A DNA stretch of 64,000 nt, from assembly GCF_010882125.1 (NCBI RefSeq), contig NZ_JAAGVZ010000001.1, forward strand, positions 1 to 64,000. Reading direction: 5' to 3'. Source of the stretch: Peribacillus alkalitolerans (lineage in GTDB: Bacteria > Bacillota > Bacilli > Bacillales > DSM-1321). The stretch's first letter is position 1. Each line of letters starts with the position of its first letter. The notes beneath the pieces are model-generated. The model was not told the DNA's origin. It made no database searches and saw only the letters and a list, made by a program, of their open reading frames with translations. Of this stretch, positions 1 through 9,312 are shown piece by piece. A program made the position numbers and the translations under genes.

Positions 1-642
1 ATTCCAAAAACGACTAAACCATCGTGCTCCGATTGAGTATCGAATCACGATGGCTGCATAGTCTTTTTTAGAGCTGTCTACTTGACGGGGTTAAGTCCAT
101 TTTCTCGGTCTTTTTCTTTGAGTCAAACTCACCACGAAATATAATAGAGTCATCCATGCTAATAAAAATTCTCACCATGGCACATGAAATCCATGGTGGT
201 GCCTTATTTAAGAAATAATTTTTAGGCTTAGACTTAAATAAGAATCAAAACTAGCATTTGAATGTACTTTTAAATCCATTCATTACTTCATTAGACATTT
301 TACTCTTCGTTTCAGCCTTGAAACCCAATATCCTGAATGATAATTAATTGCTTTTTAGTGGGACCCCGAATCTTTTATCGAAACTGAAAGATTTATAATC
401 GAAACTGGAAAAATACACTCGGTACCAGGAAAAATAAAATCGAAATGGCCAAAATATAATCGAAAGTCCCCAAATATCGATTATTCGACAAATTCAACCT
501 AAAACTTACACGGAAATTCACTTATTGGTTAGCTCAATTATTGTCATTAGGCTAGGTTATGGATGTGTAGTACTTCTACAATATTTTGGTGTATACTCAT
601 GATATTTGTTTGAAGTTTTTTTCAAGCTAACCCAAGTGAAAC
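1..642. other. Gene-free stretch with hairpins and a phased short repeat
   Basis: No convincing coding region is visible. The left end holds an inverted repeat, CCATCGTG at 19-26 against CACGATGG at 46-53, followed by T-rich sequence. A second inverted repeat around CACCATGG/CCATGGTG lies near 172-197. The stretch at about 374-480 is a short tandem array, listed separately. The first 120 bases resemble the edge of an insertion-sequence relic, but no transposase remains, so I do not call one. Confidence 0.5.
374..480. repeat. Degenerate short tandem array, period about 20.5 bp
   Basis: Five degenerate copies of an A/T-rich unit built around TAATCGAAACTGG follow one another. The CG dinucleotide of each unit falls at 379, 400, 420, 441 and 461, so spacings alternate 21 and 20 bp, close to two helical turns. 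The third copy has drifted (CTCGGTACC). A last partial copy follows at 478. It lies in untranslated sequence and its function is unknown. Confidence 0.6.
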
Positions 643-680
643 GAAAAAGGAGAAGACTCCATATTGGACGTCATCCTCCT
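643..680 (-). terminator. Rho-independent terminator of the PPIase lipoprotein gene
   Basis: Read on the minus strand, AGGAG and GAC pair with GTC and CTCCT around a loop, with a small internal bulge, and TTTTT follows. It lies just past the stop codon of the peptidyl-prolyl isomerase gene. Confidence 0.55.
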
Positions 681-688
681 CTAAATAA

Positions 689-1429
689 TTATTGAATGAT
701 GTTAATTTTTTTAATGATTATGTCTTCCACAGGCTTGTCTGCTTCAGCCGTCTCAACATTAGCCATAGAGTCCACTACATCCATACCCTCTACCACTTGT
801 CCAAATACTGTATGCTTTTGATCAAGCCATGGTGTTCCACCATGCTTTGCATATAGTTTAACCACTTCTTCAGGATAACCTGCCTTCAGCATTTGATCCT
901 GAAGCCCCTCGTCTACCTTGCTTGCCTGAACAATGAAGAATTGGCTTCCATTTGTCCCAGGTCCTGAATTCGCCATGGAAAGCGCGCCACGGAAATTGTA
1001 AAGCTGCATGGAGAATTCATCTTCGAATGGAGCTCCCCAAATACTTTCTCCTCCCATTCCGGTTCCTTGTGGGTCACCACCCTGCACCATGAAATCCTTG
1101 ATGACACGATGGAAGGAAACACCATCATAGTATCCCTTTTCTGCATGTGTGACGAAGTTTTCAACCGCCTTGGGAGCCATTTTAGGGAAAAGCTTGATTT
1201 TGATATCTCCCATGGATGTTTCCATCAAAACAACCTTTTCGTCTGCTTTGATTTCTTTAAATTGTGGGTAATCCCCAGCAGTTTCTCCCTCATTACCTTG
1301 AGTAGAATCATCCTTTTTTTCTTCCGTTACAGTTGGTTTTTCTTGCTTCTTTGCTTCATCCTTACTCGTTCCACATGCCGTTAATACGAGCATGATGGAA
1401 ATTAAGAGTAATACTAACGATTTTTTCAT
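689..1429 (-). CDS. Cyclophilin-type peptidyl-prolyl cis-trans isomerase lipoprotein
   Basis: The predicted product catalyses prolyl cis-trans isomerisation, probably to help secreted proteins fold at the outer face of the membrane. The start is taken at ATG 1429: a GGAGGT site lies 8 bases upstream, whereas the upstream in-frame ATG overlaps that site. The 246-residue protein begins with a lipoprotein signal ending LVLTAC, with the lipidated Cys at residue 19. A charged Lys/Glu-rich linker follows, then a cyclophilin domain from about residue 60. Visible cyclophilin motifs are [22 protein letters not shown] and [14 protein letters not shown]. The domain is single and complete. The fold is certain; the client proteins are not known. 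Confidence 0.9.
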   Translation of the reverse strand: MKKSLVLLLISIMLVLTACGTSKDEAKKQEKPTVTEEKKDDSTQGNEGETAGDYPQFKEIKADEKVVLMETSMGDIKIKLFPKMAPKAVENFVTHAEKGYYDGVSFHRVIKDFMVQGGDPQGTGMGGESIWGAPFEDEFSMQLYNFRGALSMANSGPGTNGSQFFIVQASKVDEGLQDQMLKAGYPEEVVKLYAKHGGTPWLDQKHTVFGQVVEGMDVVDSMANVETAEADKPVEDIIIKKINIIQ

Positions 1430-1574
1430 TATATCTACCTCCACTAAAAACTTTACATGATTTCAACTCAAAAATCACTAGAGTCGATAAATTTTCAATT
1501 AAGTAGAGAGAATCCTTGTTTTTAATTCAGTTTCATATGTATGATGAATACAAAAATAATGAGAAGGTGTCATC

Positions 1575-1961
1575 ATGACAGAAGGAAGTTTTAAGATTGG
1601 AGATTACGTCACTGCCATTTATAAGACTGGGAAATATATCGGAGAAATCACAGCTGTTAGACCATCTTCGTATTTAGTTAAAATAGGGGCAGTGGAAAAA
1701 CATCCAATGCAAGGAGATCTACATAATCCTAAACAAACAGAGGTAGGGATGTTCCATCAACGTCGAGCACTTGCATTCAGGGAACAGACAAATGTCCCAT
1801 TAAATATGGTAAGGCCTTTTGAAGGAAAAGTTCCAGATTATAAGGAATCTTTGCGCGAAGCAGTCAATAAAATGAAAATGAACCTAAGTGAAGAAAATAG
1901 TCCATGGAGTCTAAAAAGCTTGGAAATGCTTGAAGACCTAGAAAGGGATTACTTTAAGTAA
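1575..1961 (+). CDS. kapB: Kinase-associated protein KapB
   Basis: This resembles B. subtilis KapB, which supports phosphate input from sensor kinase KinB into the sporulation phosphorelay. The protein has 128 residues and an SH3-like N-terminal half (FKIGDYVTAIYKTGKYIGEI). The conserved HPMQGDLHNPKQ and MFHQRRALAFRE stretches are typical of the family. No signal peptide or lipobox is visible despite the historical name lipoprotein B. AGAAGGTG precedes the ATG. kinB, its usual upstream neighbour, is not in this window. It converges with kapD across a shared terminator. The family call is strong; a link to a particular kinase here is inference. Confidence 0.85.
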   Translation: MTEGSFKIGDYVTAIYKTGKYIGEITAVRPSSYLVKIGAVEKHPMQGDLHNPKQTEVGMFHQRRALAFREQTNVPLNMVRPFEGKVPDYKESLREAVNKMKMNLSEENSPWSLKSLEMLEDLERDYFK

Positions 1962-1975
1962 TGGTTAAAAAATAT

Positions 1976-2010
1976 AAAAAGCCAAATCACTTTAGAGGAT
2001 TTGGCTTTTT
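1976..2010. terminator. Bidirectional terminator between kapB and kapD
   Basis: A perfect 8-bp stem, GCCAAATC with GATTTGGC, is flanked by A5 on the left and T5 on the right, so it can end transcription from both sides. It overlaps the last base pair or two of the kapD stop codon. Confidence 0.9.
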
Positions 2011-2632
2011 ATAATGCAAATTTATTTAATACCTTTGACAGGTCAATTCGGTCTCCAATTGTTGTTGGTTGATGCTTTTCCATATACTTCTTGTCCTTTT
2101 CTACCAGGTTAAAAATATTATAAGTGGTCATTGCATCATCTAATGCACGATGGTGTTTACCTACTCCCTCTTTACCGTACTCTTGGACCGCTTTCCATAG
2201 GCCTGTCTGATTTTGATCCCCAAAAAATCTTTTATACTCCATAGAGAGGTCGACAAACTTACCTTTGAACGGAAATTCCACCCCGGCATTTTGACAATTG
2301 TTACGAAGGACTTTCATATCCATGTTCCCCCAAGTAACAACGACACTCGGTTGATCCATTTCTAAGTCCATAAGCATATTAGCTAGCTCTTCAAATGGAA
2401 TGCCTTGATCAACATGGTCTTGACTGATCTTGAGAAAGTTTTTACACCGTTCTGATAGGATAGGGAACTTCTTTGGTTTAACGAATGTAGAGAATTGATG
2501 TATTATTTTATCTCCCTGAACTTGCAAAGCACCCACTTCAATAATTTCAGGAAAAAATCCTTCTGGCTTTGGTTTTCCCTCTGGCATAGTAAATTCGAAA
2601 TCAATGAATAAATATTTTTGATTATTTTCCAC
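2009..2632 (-). CDS. kapD: DEDDh-family 3'-5' exonuclease, sporulation inhibitor KapD
   Basis: A single-domain exonuclease of the DnaQ/epsilon type, matching KapD, which inhibits the KinA pathway in B. subtilis. The 207 residues carry ExoI (IDFEF), ExoII (the NMDMKVL region) and ExoIII (HHRALDDAMT, the His of DEDDh plus the final Asp), so all metal-binding and catalytic positions appear intact. The start is GTG at 2632, placed by GGAGG 8 bases upstream; the ATG in between runs straight into a stop. It faces kapB tail to tail. Its substrate is unknown; the family predicts single-stranded DNA or RNA. Confidence 0.85.
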   Translation of the reverse strand: MENNQKYLFIDFEFTMPEGKPKPEGFFPEIIEVGALQVQGDKIIHQFSTFVKPKKFPILSERCKNFLKISQDHVDQGIPFEELANMLMDLEMDQPSVVVTWGNMDMKVLRNNCQNAGVEFPFKGKFVDLSMEYKRFFGDQNQTGLWKAVQEYGKEGVGKHHRALDDAMTTYNIFNLVEKDKKYMEKHQPTTIGDRIDLSKVLNKFAL

Positions 2633-2878
2633 TTTACATTCCTCCTTTATTCATATATTTCAATGACTCTCAATCTACTAATATTTCCTTATTGAAAAAT
2701 TATAGCAGATTCAACGATTGGCAGAGTCAAACTAGAATAATTTTTTTCAAGGGTTTCCCCTTTTTAATAGATTTGTGCTTTATACTATTTTCTAGAATAC
2801 AACTTTAGTTGCAGTTTTTCATTTTCGTATAATGCTTGTCTAACTACAAGAACTGCAATAGTCAGGAAGATCAACAAT

Positions 2879-4732
2879 ATGCGTACCTTCTTCGGATACT
2901 TGCTTATTTTACTACTCGTCCCTCTTTTCGCCTTATTGACCATATTGACATACAATGAATTGAATTCATTTCAGCCGTTACAACAGTATCTAGATAAACA
3001 TATACCAATCAAGGATGCCTCTTTATCTGTCAACAGTGTAATGACTGCTTCAGATGGTAGCACCATTTCTGAAATCTATAATGAACAGAACCGGGTATAC
3101 CTACAACTGGATGAGATACCAACTTTCATGAAAGATTTGTTCATTACAACCGAGGATCAGCATTTTTTTGAACATAAGGGTGTGGATGCACTCGCCATTA
3201 CTCGAGCCATTCTTGTGAACTCTCAAAATCAGGCGCTCGAACAAGGTGGTAGCACGATCACACAGCAGCTTGCAAGAAATCTATTTTTAAACCATGAAAA
3301 AACTTATAATCGTAAGCTATCTGAACTTCTTTACTCCTATCAATTGGAATGGAACCTTTCAAAGGAAGAGATATTAGAGTTATATTTGAATGCAATCTAT
3401 TTCCAAAATGGTGCGTATGGAATTGAAGCCGCTTCCCAAAAATATTTTAATAAATCGGTTTCTAAGTTGTCCAAAGCAGAAATGGCATTCATTGCTGCAA
3501 TTCCCAACAACCCGAATTTATATAATCCTATTAAACACTTTGAAGCGACTAAGGAACGGCAAGAGCGATTGCTAGAACAAATGCTTACTGCTGGTAAACT
3601 CAAACATTCCCAGTATAGTGAACTAATCCAAGAAAAAGTCTCACTACGGATAGATAAACGGGTTAACCTTTATCCTGATTACGTTACATATGTGGAGAAA
3701 GAGCTACACGAATTAGTAGCCCAACAGGAGGGCTTATCCCTTTTAGAATCAGACTTTGTCCTTCGCACAAAAAACAAGGAGCTTGTTGCTCATAAAGTGA
3801 AAGAGTTGCTAGAATCAGGAATCATCATTAACACGGCTCTCGATAAAGACCTTCAGCTTCAAGCAAAACGGGCCATTGATAATGAGCTTTCCACTACTGG
3901 AATACAAGGGGTTGCTGTTGTTATACAACATCATACGCACGAGCTTGTCTCGTTGACTGGGGGAAAGTATTATAAAAAATATTCTTTTCACCGCGGATTT
4001 CAAAGTTTTAGACAGCCTGGATCTGCCATTAAGCCTTTGTTGGTCTATGCTCCATATATAGATCAGACTAATGCATCATTGGATGAAACGATTGACTCTA
4101 GAAATTTTTGTGAAAAGGGCTATTGTCCCGATAACTATGATGGGGCAACTTATGATAGCGTTACTCTGGAAAAGGCATTTGCAAAATCCATCAATACACC
4201 TGCTGTGAGGCTATTGGACAAAATAGGCATAAGAAAAGGCTTTTCTTATTTAGAGCCATTCCATTTCACAAAGGTTTCTGACCAGGATCAAGGATTGGCC
4301 GCTGCTGTCGGGGGATTTACTTATGGAATGAGCCCCCTTCAATTAACATCTGCCTATACCTCTTTCGTGGATGGAAACTATACTCCTTCAAGAGCGATCC
4401 GCAGTGTAACCGATCGACAAGGTAAGGTTCTTTATCAATGGCAAGACAAGCCTATTAGAGTCTGGAAGGATTCCACAGTAGAAAAAATGAGGCAACTACT
4501 ACAAAGTGTAGTTAAAGAAGGGACAGCTCGAAAAGCCTATTATCCGAGTTCTTATATTGGCGGAAAAACTGGTACCACCAACGATGTGAAGGATCTATGG
4601 TTCGTAGGGATGGATGACACTTATACGACGGGGGTTTGGATGGGCAAGGACCGCCCTGCTAGTATAGAGTCATTTTCTAAATCTTCCCCCCATTTACGTG
4701 CATGGAAAAAAATTATGCAGACTACCCAATAA
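2879..4732 (+). CDS. pbpD: Class A penicillin-binding protein (glycosyltransferase plus transpeptidase)
   Basis: A bifunctional peptidoglycan synthase anchored in the membrane by one N-terminal helix (residues 5-26). The GT51 transglycosylase domain follows, with catalytic Glu92 in TEDQHFFEH and the motif EQGGSTITQQLARNLF at 121-136. The transpeptidase domain has the active-site SxxK (Ser382, SAIK), SxN (SIN, 437-439) and KTGT (563-566). The 617-residue length and the position near kapB/kapD and yufK match PbpD (PBP4) of B. subtilis. It ends soon after KTGT and lacks C-terminal add-on domains. An AGGAAG site precedes the ATG at a slightly long distance. Confidence 0.92.
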   Translation: MRTFFGYLLILLLVPLFALLTILTYNELNSFQPLQQYLDKHIPIKDASLSVNSVMTASDGSTISEIYNEQNRVYLQLDEIPTFMKDLFITTEDQHFFEHKGVDALAITRAILVNSQNQALEQGGSTITQQLARNLFLNHEKTYNRKLSELLYSYQLEWNLSKEEILELYLNAIYFQNGAYGIEAASQKYFNKSVSKLSKAEMAFIAAIPNNPNLYNPIKHFEATKERQERLLEQMLTAGKLKHSQYSELIQEKVSLRIDKRVNLYPDYVTYVEKELHELVAQQEGLSLLESDFVLRTKNKELVAHKVKELLESGIIINTALDKDLQLQAKRAIDNELSTTGIQGVAVVIQHHTHELVSLTGGKYYKKYSFHRGFQSFRQPGSAIKPLLVYAPYIDQTNASLDETIDSRNFCEKGYCPDNYDGATYDSVTLEKAFAKSINTPAVRLLDKIGIRKGFSYLEPFHFTKVSDQDQGLAAAVGGFTYGMSPLQLTSAYTSFVDGNYTPSRAIRSVTDRQGKVLYQWQDKPIRVWKDSTVEKMRQLLQSVVKEGTARKAYYPSSYIGGKTGTTNDVKDLWFVGMDDTYTTGVWMGKDRPASIESFSKSSPHLRAWKKIMQTTQ

Positions 4733-4738
4733 GGCAAA

Positions 4739-4772
4739 GAGCGAGACCCAAGCTTGGATCTCGCTCCTTTTT
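4739..4772 (+). terminator. Terminator of pbpD
   Basis: GAGCGAGA pairs with TCTCGCTC across a CCAAGCTTGG core, and a T-rich tail follows. It sits 6 bases past the pbpD stop and could also serve the converging acetyltransferase gene. Confidence 0.85.
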
Positions 4773-4776
4773 CGTT

Positions 4777-5220
4777 CTATCGCTCAAAGAAGCTTAAGTA
4801 AAACCTTGGTGCCGCCTCCAGGTCATGCAACCAACGAAAACCCTTCTTTTCATAAAGCCTTTTTGCAGGGGTATTATCCTTCCCTGTTGAAACAATAAAT
4901 CGATGAGAAGGATACATCGACAACAGCTCCTCTAATAACTTACTTGCAATTCCCTTTCTAAAATGATCCGGATGTACAATCAGACGACAAATCGCTAACT
5001 CGTGTCCTTCCTTGGTATATGAGACTGCTCCTGCTAATTTATTTTCCACGAACCATCCGATAAATGCTTCATTACATCTTTTCAATTGTGCTTTAGATTC
5101 CTTTAATGGGGGAATATCATAAAAATTGATCAGGTTTGCCTCGACCATATATGATGCTTGTTGTATAAGGAATAATTCATCCAAAATCATATTGTCATTC
5201 AAATCTAGAATCTGTTTCAT
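4777..5220 (-). CDS. GNAT-family N-acetyltransferase
   Basis: A 147-residue single-domain protein of the GCN5-related acetyltransferase fold, which transfers an acetyl group from acetyl-CoA to an amine. The acetyl-CoA binding motif A is clear, VHPDHFRKGIASKLLEELL, and motif B follows as NTPAKRLYEKKGFRWL. A GGAGGGTG site precedes the ATG. It begins 14 bases after the yufK stop in the same direction, so the two are probably co-transcribed. The substrate cannot be told from the sequence. Confidence 0.85.
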   Translation of the reverse strand: MKQILDLNDNMILDELFLIQQASYMVEANLINFYDIPPLKESKAQLKRCNEAFIGWFVENKLAGAVSYTKEGHELAICRLIVHPDHFRKGIASKLLEELLSMYPSHRFIVSTGKDNTPAKRLYEKKGFRWLHDLEAAPRFYLSFFER

Positions 5221-5234
5221 TCCTCACCCTCCTC

Positions 5235-5792
5235 CTAAACTGGCAAACTAGCAATCATACTGTTATAAAGCTTTAATAGCGACAAAGCTACAGTCAGTAA
5301 AAGAATCGACCATATAAACGTATGAAAGAAAATCAATCCTATTAAACCTGCATTGGATAATGTGGGACTTATGATATTCACGAAATAAACAAAAGCAACA
5401 ACCGTTGTAATGATAAAGGCAGCTAGTATAAATAAAATGGATTTGACCATCAATAAAGATAAAACTCCTCCAATAACGTAAATAACCGATACTTTACGGA
5501 CACTCTTCAAGCTATCTCCCTCAGAATCCTTTGAAAAGAACAATAATGAAAATTCAAGAATTGTATCTGAGATGAGTTTTAAGGCAGCGAAAATCATAAA
5601 GAAGCAAATAAAAGCAGCAAGTAGCAAGGATAATTTAATACCTGTCACTGAAAAAAACTCTCGCATCCCATCGTATACCCCGATGTTTTTCAACAGGATA
5701 AGGGCTTCCATTTCTCCATAAATCGCGAATGATAACGAGAAAAGAATAATTGATATCAAGGGAAAATACCCTGTCAAATATGTATTTTTCAT
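5235..5792 (-). CDS. yufK: YufK-like multi-pass membrane protein
   Basis: A 185-residue hydrophobic protein with about five predicted transmembrane helices (near residues 8-28, 52-74, 98-118, 120-142 and 150-178) and a charged loop at about 84-98. Its length, topology and place next to pbpD fit B. subtilis YufK, a protein of unknown function. GGAGATC lies upstream of the ATG. It is the first gene of a likely two-gene unit with the acetyltransferase. No catalytic motif is visible. Confidence 0.65.
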   Translation of the reverse strand: MKNTYLTGYFPLISIILFSLSFAIYGEMEALILLKNIGVYDGMREFFSVTGIKLSLLLAAFICFFMIFAALKLISDTILEFSLLFFSKDSEGDSLKSVRKVSVIYVIGGVLSLLMVKSILFILAAFIITTVVAFVYFVNIISPTLSNAGLIGLIFFHTFIWSILLLTVALSLLKLYNSMIASLPV

Positions 5793-6002
5793 TACTGATC
5801 TCCATTTTCAAACTATTTTCATCTTTTCATTATGCAAAACCTTAAGCGAAAGGACAAATTTATTTTATACTCCCTCCATCTTCCTTTACAATAATACCAT
5901 CAATAAAAAATACATTTTTTTACTAAAAAGAAAAAATAAAGAAATTATTAAGTTTCATTTTATGTACTTTTTTACACATACAATGATTTTGAGGGGATTT
6001 AT

Positions 6003-6710
6003 ATGGTAAAACAATCCATTTTGGTAGTTGAAGATGACAAAGAGATTGCCACGATCATTTTAAAGTTTTTAAGAGAAAGAGACTATCAGGTCACCTGGGC
6101 ATCAACTGGCACTGAGGGATGGGAGGATTTCAAAAGTGGAACATATGATTTGGCAATCATCGATTTAATGCTTCCTGGTATGGATGGCTTTACAATGTGT
6201 CAAAACATTCGATGGACTAGTCAGATTCCTCTGCTGATTCTGAGTGCCCGACATGAAGAAGATGATAAGGTTAGGGGATTGAAAATCGGTGCGGATGATT
6301 ATATGACAAAGCCTTTTAGTTTAAGGGAGCTTGAGGCTAGGGTGGAATCACAGCTTCGGAGATATGGAAGGTATCAGGAGGAAATATATCATGAGGATGT
6401 GCTTGAATATGCAGGTGGTCTGACGATATACCCTGAAAAAAAAGAAATCCTCCTCAATGGAGATTCTATCCTCTTAACCTCAAAGGAATTTTCATTACTC
6501 ATGCTGTTATGTCAAAATCCGCAACATGCTTTTACGAAGAAGGAGCTTTATGAGCACATCTGGCAGCAACAAGATGTATCCGGAAATAATACGGTGACCG
6601 TCCATATTAAGAGCTTGCGAGACAAAATAAAGGATCCATTAAAAAATCCAATATATATCCAAACAATCTGGGGTCAAGGATATCGGTTTATCGGGGTAGG
6701 CAAGAAATGA
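6003..6710 (+). CDS. OmpR/PhoB-family response regulator
   Basis: The cytoplasmic transcription regulator of a two-component system. The receiver domain (about 1-118) has the acidic pair Asp11/Asp12, phosphoacceptor Asp54 (AIIDLMLPGMDG), and Lys103 in DDYMTKPF. The winged-helix DNA-binding domain follows, ending in the typical IQTIWGQGYRF. A GAGGGG site precedes the ATG. The next gene, a histidine kinase, overlaps its end by 4 bases, so the partners are translationally coupled. Two envelope-protein genes complete the operon and are likely targets or sensor accessories. Confidence 0.92.
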   Translation: MVKQSILVVEDDKEIATIILKFLRERDYQVTWASTGTEGWEDFKSGTYDLAIIDLMLPGMDGFTMCQNIRWTSQIPLLILSARHEEDDKVRGLKIGADDYMTKPFSLRELEARVESQLRRYGRYQEEIYHEDVLEYAGGLTIYPEKKEILLNGDSILLTSKEFSLLMLLCQNPQHAFTKKELYEHIWQQQDVSGNNTVTVHIKSLRDKIKDPLKNPIYIQTIWGQGYRFIGVGKK

Positions 6711-8179
6711 AAATGAAGACGTGGCTAATGACCTCCTATTTACTCATCATGTCGATTCCGTTATTGATTTTATTCATGTTACTCATAATGGTTCAGTCTT
6801 GGGATGAAAAAAAAGACATTTCGGACTATCTCTCGGTTCAATCTAAGCTAACCTATTATGAAAGTGTTTTGGAAAATCCAATTTTATATGGATGGCCAGA
6901 TTCAAATTTACAGAGAATGAATGAGTTAAAACGATTAGAAGGCTTATCTCAGACTGGTGTAAGATTTGTGCTGTATGATTCGTCAGGTACCCCCCTCTTT
7001 TCAGCGCCATATTCGCCTGGCAAACAATTATCCAGCGAAGAGATGTTCCAAGATCTATATGAACTTAAGGCAGGATACCAAACCTTTCAATACAAAAAGC
7101 CTGTCATTATGGATAATGAAACAATTGGATTTTATATGGTCATCTTCCCTCGTGATGAATGGATCTCTGGAGTCCAGTTCCAGAAAAATGTTGCGATCCT
7201 GCTCTTCGTAACTTCATTTTTAATCTTATACGGGCTTAGTTATCTTTTTCTTAAAAAGAAGCTGCTATTACCAATTCGAGAACTACTTTTTGATATGGAT
7301 CAATTCGCCAAAGGCCATTCTGTCCAAAAACGGTCCTATCACGGGAGAAAAGACGAAATCGGAGAATTATTCCAAGGTTTCAGCTCCATGCAGGATGAAA
7401 TAGTCACCCAACAAGCCGCATTGTTAGAACAACAAAAACAAAAAGAGTATATTGCTGCTTCGATTGCCCATGACATAAAAACTCCTTTAACGTCAATCAG
7501 GGCTTCTGCTGAACAACTTACATTGGATAAGCAAACAGAATGGGTAAGCTTTAGATCAACTATTTTAGAAAAATCCGATTATATTCATGGCCTTATCGAT
7601 GATTTAAGTATTTATACGATATTACAAGGTGATGAATATGAATTGCCCACTATCAAAGTCGACGCTGGGGAATTTTTTGAAATGCTTTTATCAGGTTACG
7701 AGGAGCTGGCAATCGAACATCGCATCCTGTTCACAACAACCGTAATCGCATCTGGAAATGTCTATGTACATCCAAACCAGTTGATTCGTGTTATTGATAA
7801 CCTCATTTCCAATGCATTTAATCATGTAGCTCCAAACGGTAAGGTATGGGCTGGTGGGCTAACGACACAATACACACTCCCAGAATGGATTTTCGGGCCA
7901 CATCGAAACAAAATAAATATTACAGAGAAGCAGCAAGTATTGTTGATTGTACAGAACGAAGGAGAATTTGTTCCTCATCAGGATATAGAAAAACTGTTTG
8001 AGCCTTTGTATCAAAGAGACCCTTCAAGGACCAATCGTTCCTCCATCGGAAGTGGCCTTGGGCTTTCTATCGTAAAGTCAATTATTGAAAAACATGGAGG
8101 GACTATTTCTTTTTTATCAACAGAAGGCTATGGTTCGACTGTGATCTGTCATTTACCTCTGGCGACGGAGGTGGATTAA
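6707..8179 (+). CDS. Sensor histidine kinase, membrane-bound
   Basis: The kinase partner of the preceding regulator. Two membrane helices (about 7-28 and 163-183) enclose an extracellular domain of about 130 residues. A HAMP linker follows, then HisKA with phospho-acceptor His255 (SIAHDIKTPLTSIR), then the ATPase domain with an N box around 360-371 (LIRVIDNLISNAFNH) and G box GSGLGLSIVKSII. All catalytic motifs are intact. The sensor domain is not a family I recognise. A lipoprotein gene starts one base after the stop, suggesting that the sensor, or its lipoprotein neighbour, reads an envelope signal. Confidence 0.9.
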   Translation: MKMKTWLMTSYLLIMSIPLLILFMLLIMVQSWDEKKDISDYLSVQSKLTYYESVLENPILYGWPDSNLQRMNELKRLEGLSQTGVRFVLYDSSGTPLFSAPYSPGKQLSSEEMFQDLYELKAGYQTFQYKKPVIMDNETIGFYMVIFPRDEWISGVQFQKNVAILLFVTSFLILYGLSYLFLKKKLLLPIRELLFDMDQFAKGHSVQKRSYHGRKDEIGELFQGFSSMQDEIVTQQAALLEQQKQKEYIAASIAHDIKTPLTSIRASAEQLTLDKQTEWVSFRSTILEKSDYIHGLIDDLSIYTILQGDEYELPTIKVDAGEFFEMLLSGYEELAIEHRILFTTTVIASGNVYVHPNQLIRVIDNLISNAFNHVAPNGKVWAGGLTTQYTLPEWIFGPHRNKINITEKQQVLLIVQNEGEFVPHQDIEKLFEPLYQRDPSRTNRSSIGSGLGLSIVKSIIEKHGGTISFLSTEGYGSTVICHLPLATEVD

Positions 8180-8180
8180 A

Positions 8181-9302
8181 TTGCGCTATTTAATCATTTA
8201 TCTAGTGGTGACTTGTTGCTTGATGTCTGGTTGCTCTACAAACTCAGCTCTATCCGATGAATCAATGATTTTTTCTATTATAGATCAGAAAAAATCTTTG
8301 TCCTATCCAACATTTTATTTAGAAAAGAAAGTTTCTGTGTATCAAAACGGATCACTTATTAGTCAAGAAGACATCCGTTGGTGGCGAGATTCTATCCAAA
8401 GGAAAGAACGAAAAGAGTTCATGCATTCTAGTGGTGAACGAGAAATTTTAATTACAGATGACAAGCAATCTATTAACTGGAGACATAACAAACAGCTTGT
8501 CCAATATGAAATTTCAGCACCTGAAGAAATAGATAGTACATTTTTCTTAAAAGAACAAACCATCCAATATTTAGAAAACGTTAGGGATTCATATGAACTT
8601 ACCTTAGTGGAAGAAGATACAATTAGTTCTTTTCACACCTATCGTATCAATGCACTTCCCAAAAAAGCATCCGCAAAAAAAGACTATATCTCGATTTGGA
8701 TTGACAAAAAATCTTGGATGATCGTCAAGGAAATCAAACATTCAGGGGATGCGCGAGTAGAGACAAGAGTCACTAAGTTCCAAAAAAATCAAACCTTTTC
8801 TAATGACACTTTCTTTTTACACACCATAAAAGCTACCAGACCTAAACCAAGTCCTAAGAAGATTATGAAACCAATAGATTCAACCTTTTATGAAAATCAA
8901 GAAATGTATGGTCAATTCCAAAGGGAAAATTGGGGGATGCCAGTAGATGTATCCGAAATTCAACCAAATTTCATCGGTGCTTACACCCCTCCTATAGAAA
9001 AAGATTTAGAACTTTACAGTCTTCAATTAAATGATGTGAAAAATGCATTTTTGGCTGTGTATACAAAAGAAGGCCACAAAACTTATGACCTTGCAGTATC
9101 TAAAGGAAAATCAATTCTTGGTGCCAGTAAACATTCAGTGAAATATCTATTCCATGGCTCACCAGTTGAATACATTTTAGGTTCTGATAAACAGGTGACG
9201 CTATCTTGGTACTATAAAAATTATACTTACAATTTAACCATTTACCATTCAGAGCTAGAGAACATTCAGCCTTTGTTAAACAGTTTAATTCCGATAAAAT
9301 GA
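8181..9302 (+). CDS. Lipoprotein with LolA-like and DUF4367-like regions
   Basis: A 373-residue predicted membrane-anchored lipoprotein, starting at TTG behind GGAGGTGG. The signal ends LMSGC, with Cys at about residue 18. The middle, from about 30 to 220, has alternating strands with phrases such as DIRWWRDSIQRKE and ISIWIDKKSWMIVKE, typical of LolA/LppX/RseB-like lipid-binding folds. The C-terminal part, from about 260, resembles DUF4367 (VTLSWYYKNYTYNLTIYHSEL). Such proteins occur near anti-sigma factors and sensor kinases. A role as signal receiver for the upstream kinase is inference. Confidence 0.65.
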   Translation: MRYLIIYLVVTCCLMSGCSTNSALSDESMIFSIIDQKKSLSYPTFYLEKKVSVYQNGSLISQEDIRWWRDSIQRKERKEFMHSSGEREILITDDKQSINWRHNKQLVQYEISAPEEIDSTFFLKEQTIQYLENVRDSYELTLVEEDTISSFHTYRINALPKKASAKKDYISIWIDKKSWMIVKEIKHSGDARVETRVTKFQKNQTFSNDTFFLHTIKATRPKPSPKKIMKPIDSTFYENQEMYGQFQRENWGMPVDVSEIQPNFIGAYTPPIEKDLELYSLQLNDVKNAFLAVYTKEGHKTYDLAVSKGKSILGASKHSVKYLFHGSPVEYILGSDKQVTLSWYYKNYTYNLTIYHSELENIQPLLNSLIPIK

Positions 9303-9312
9303 GGTGAGGTAA

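Noticed and set aside
1-240. Insertion sequence end
   Set aside because: The sequence resembles an element edge, but there is no transposase fragment or clear terminal repeat.
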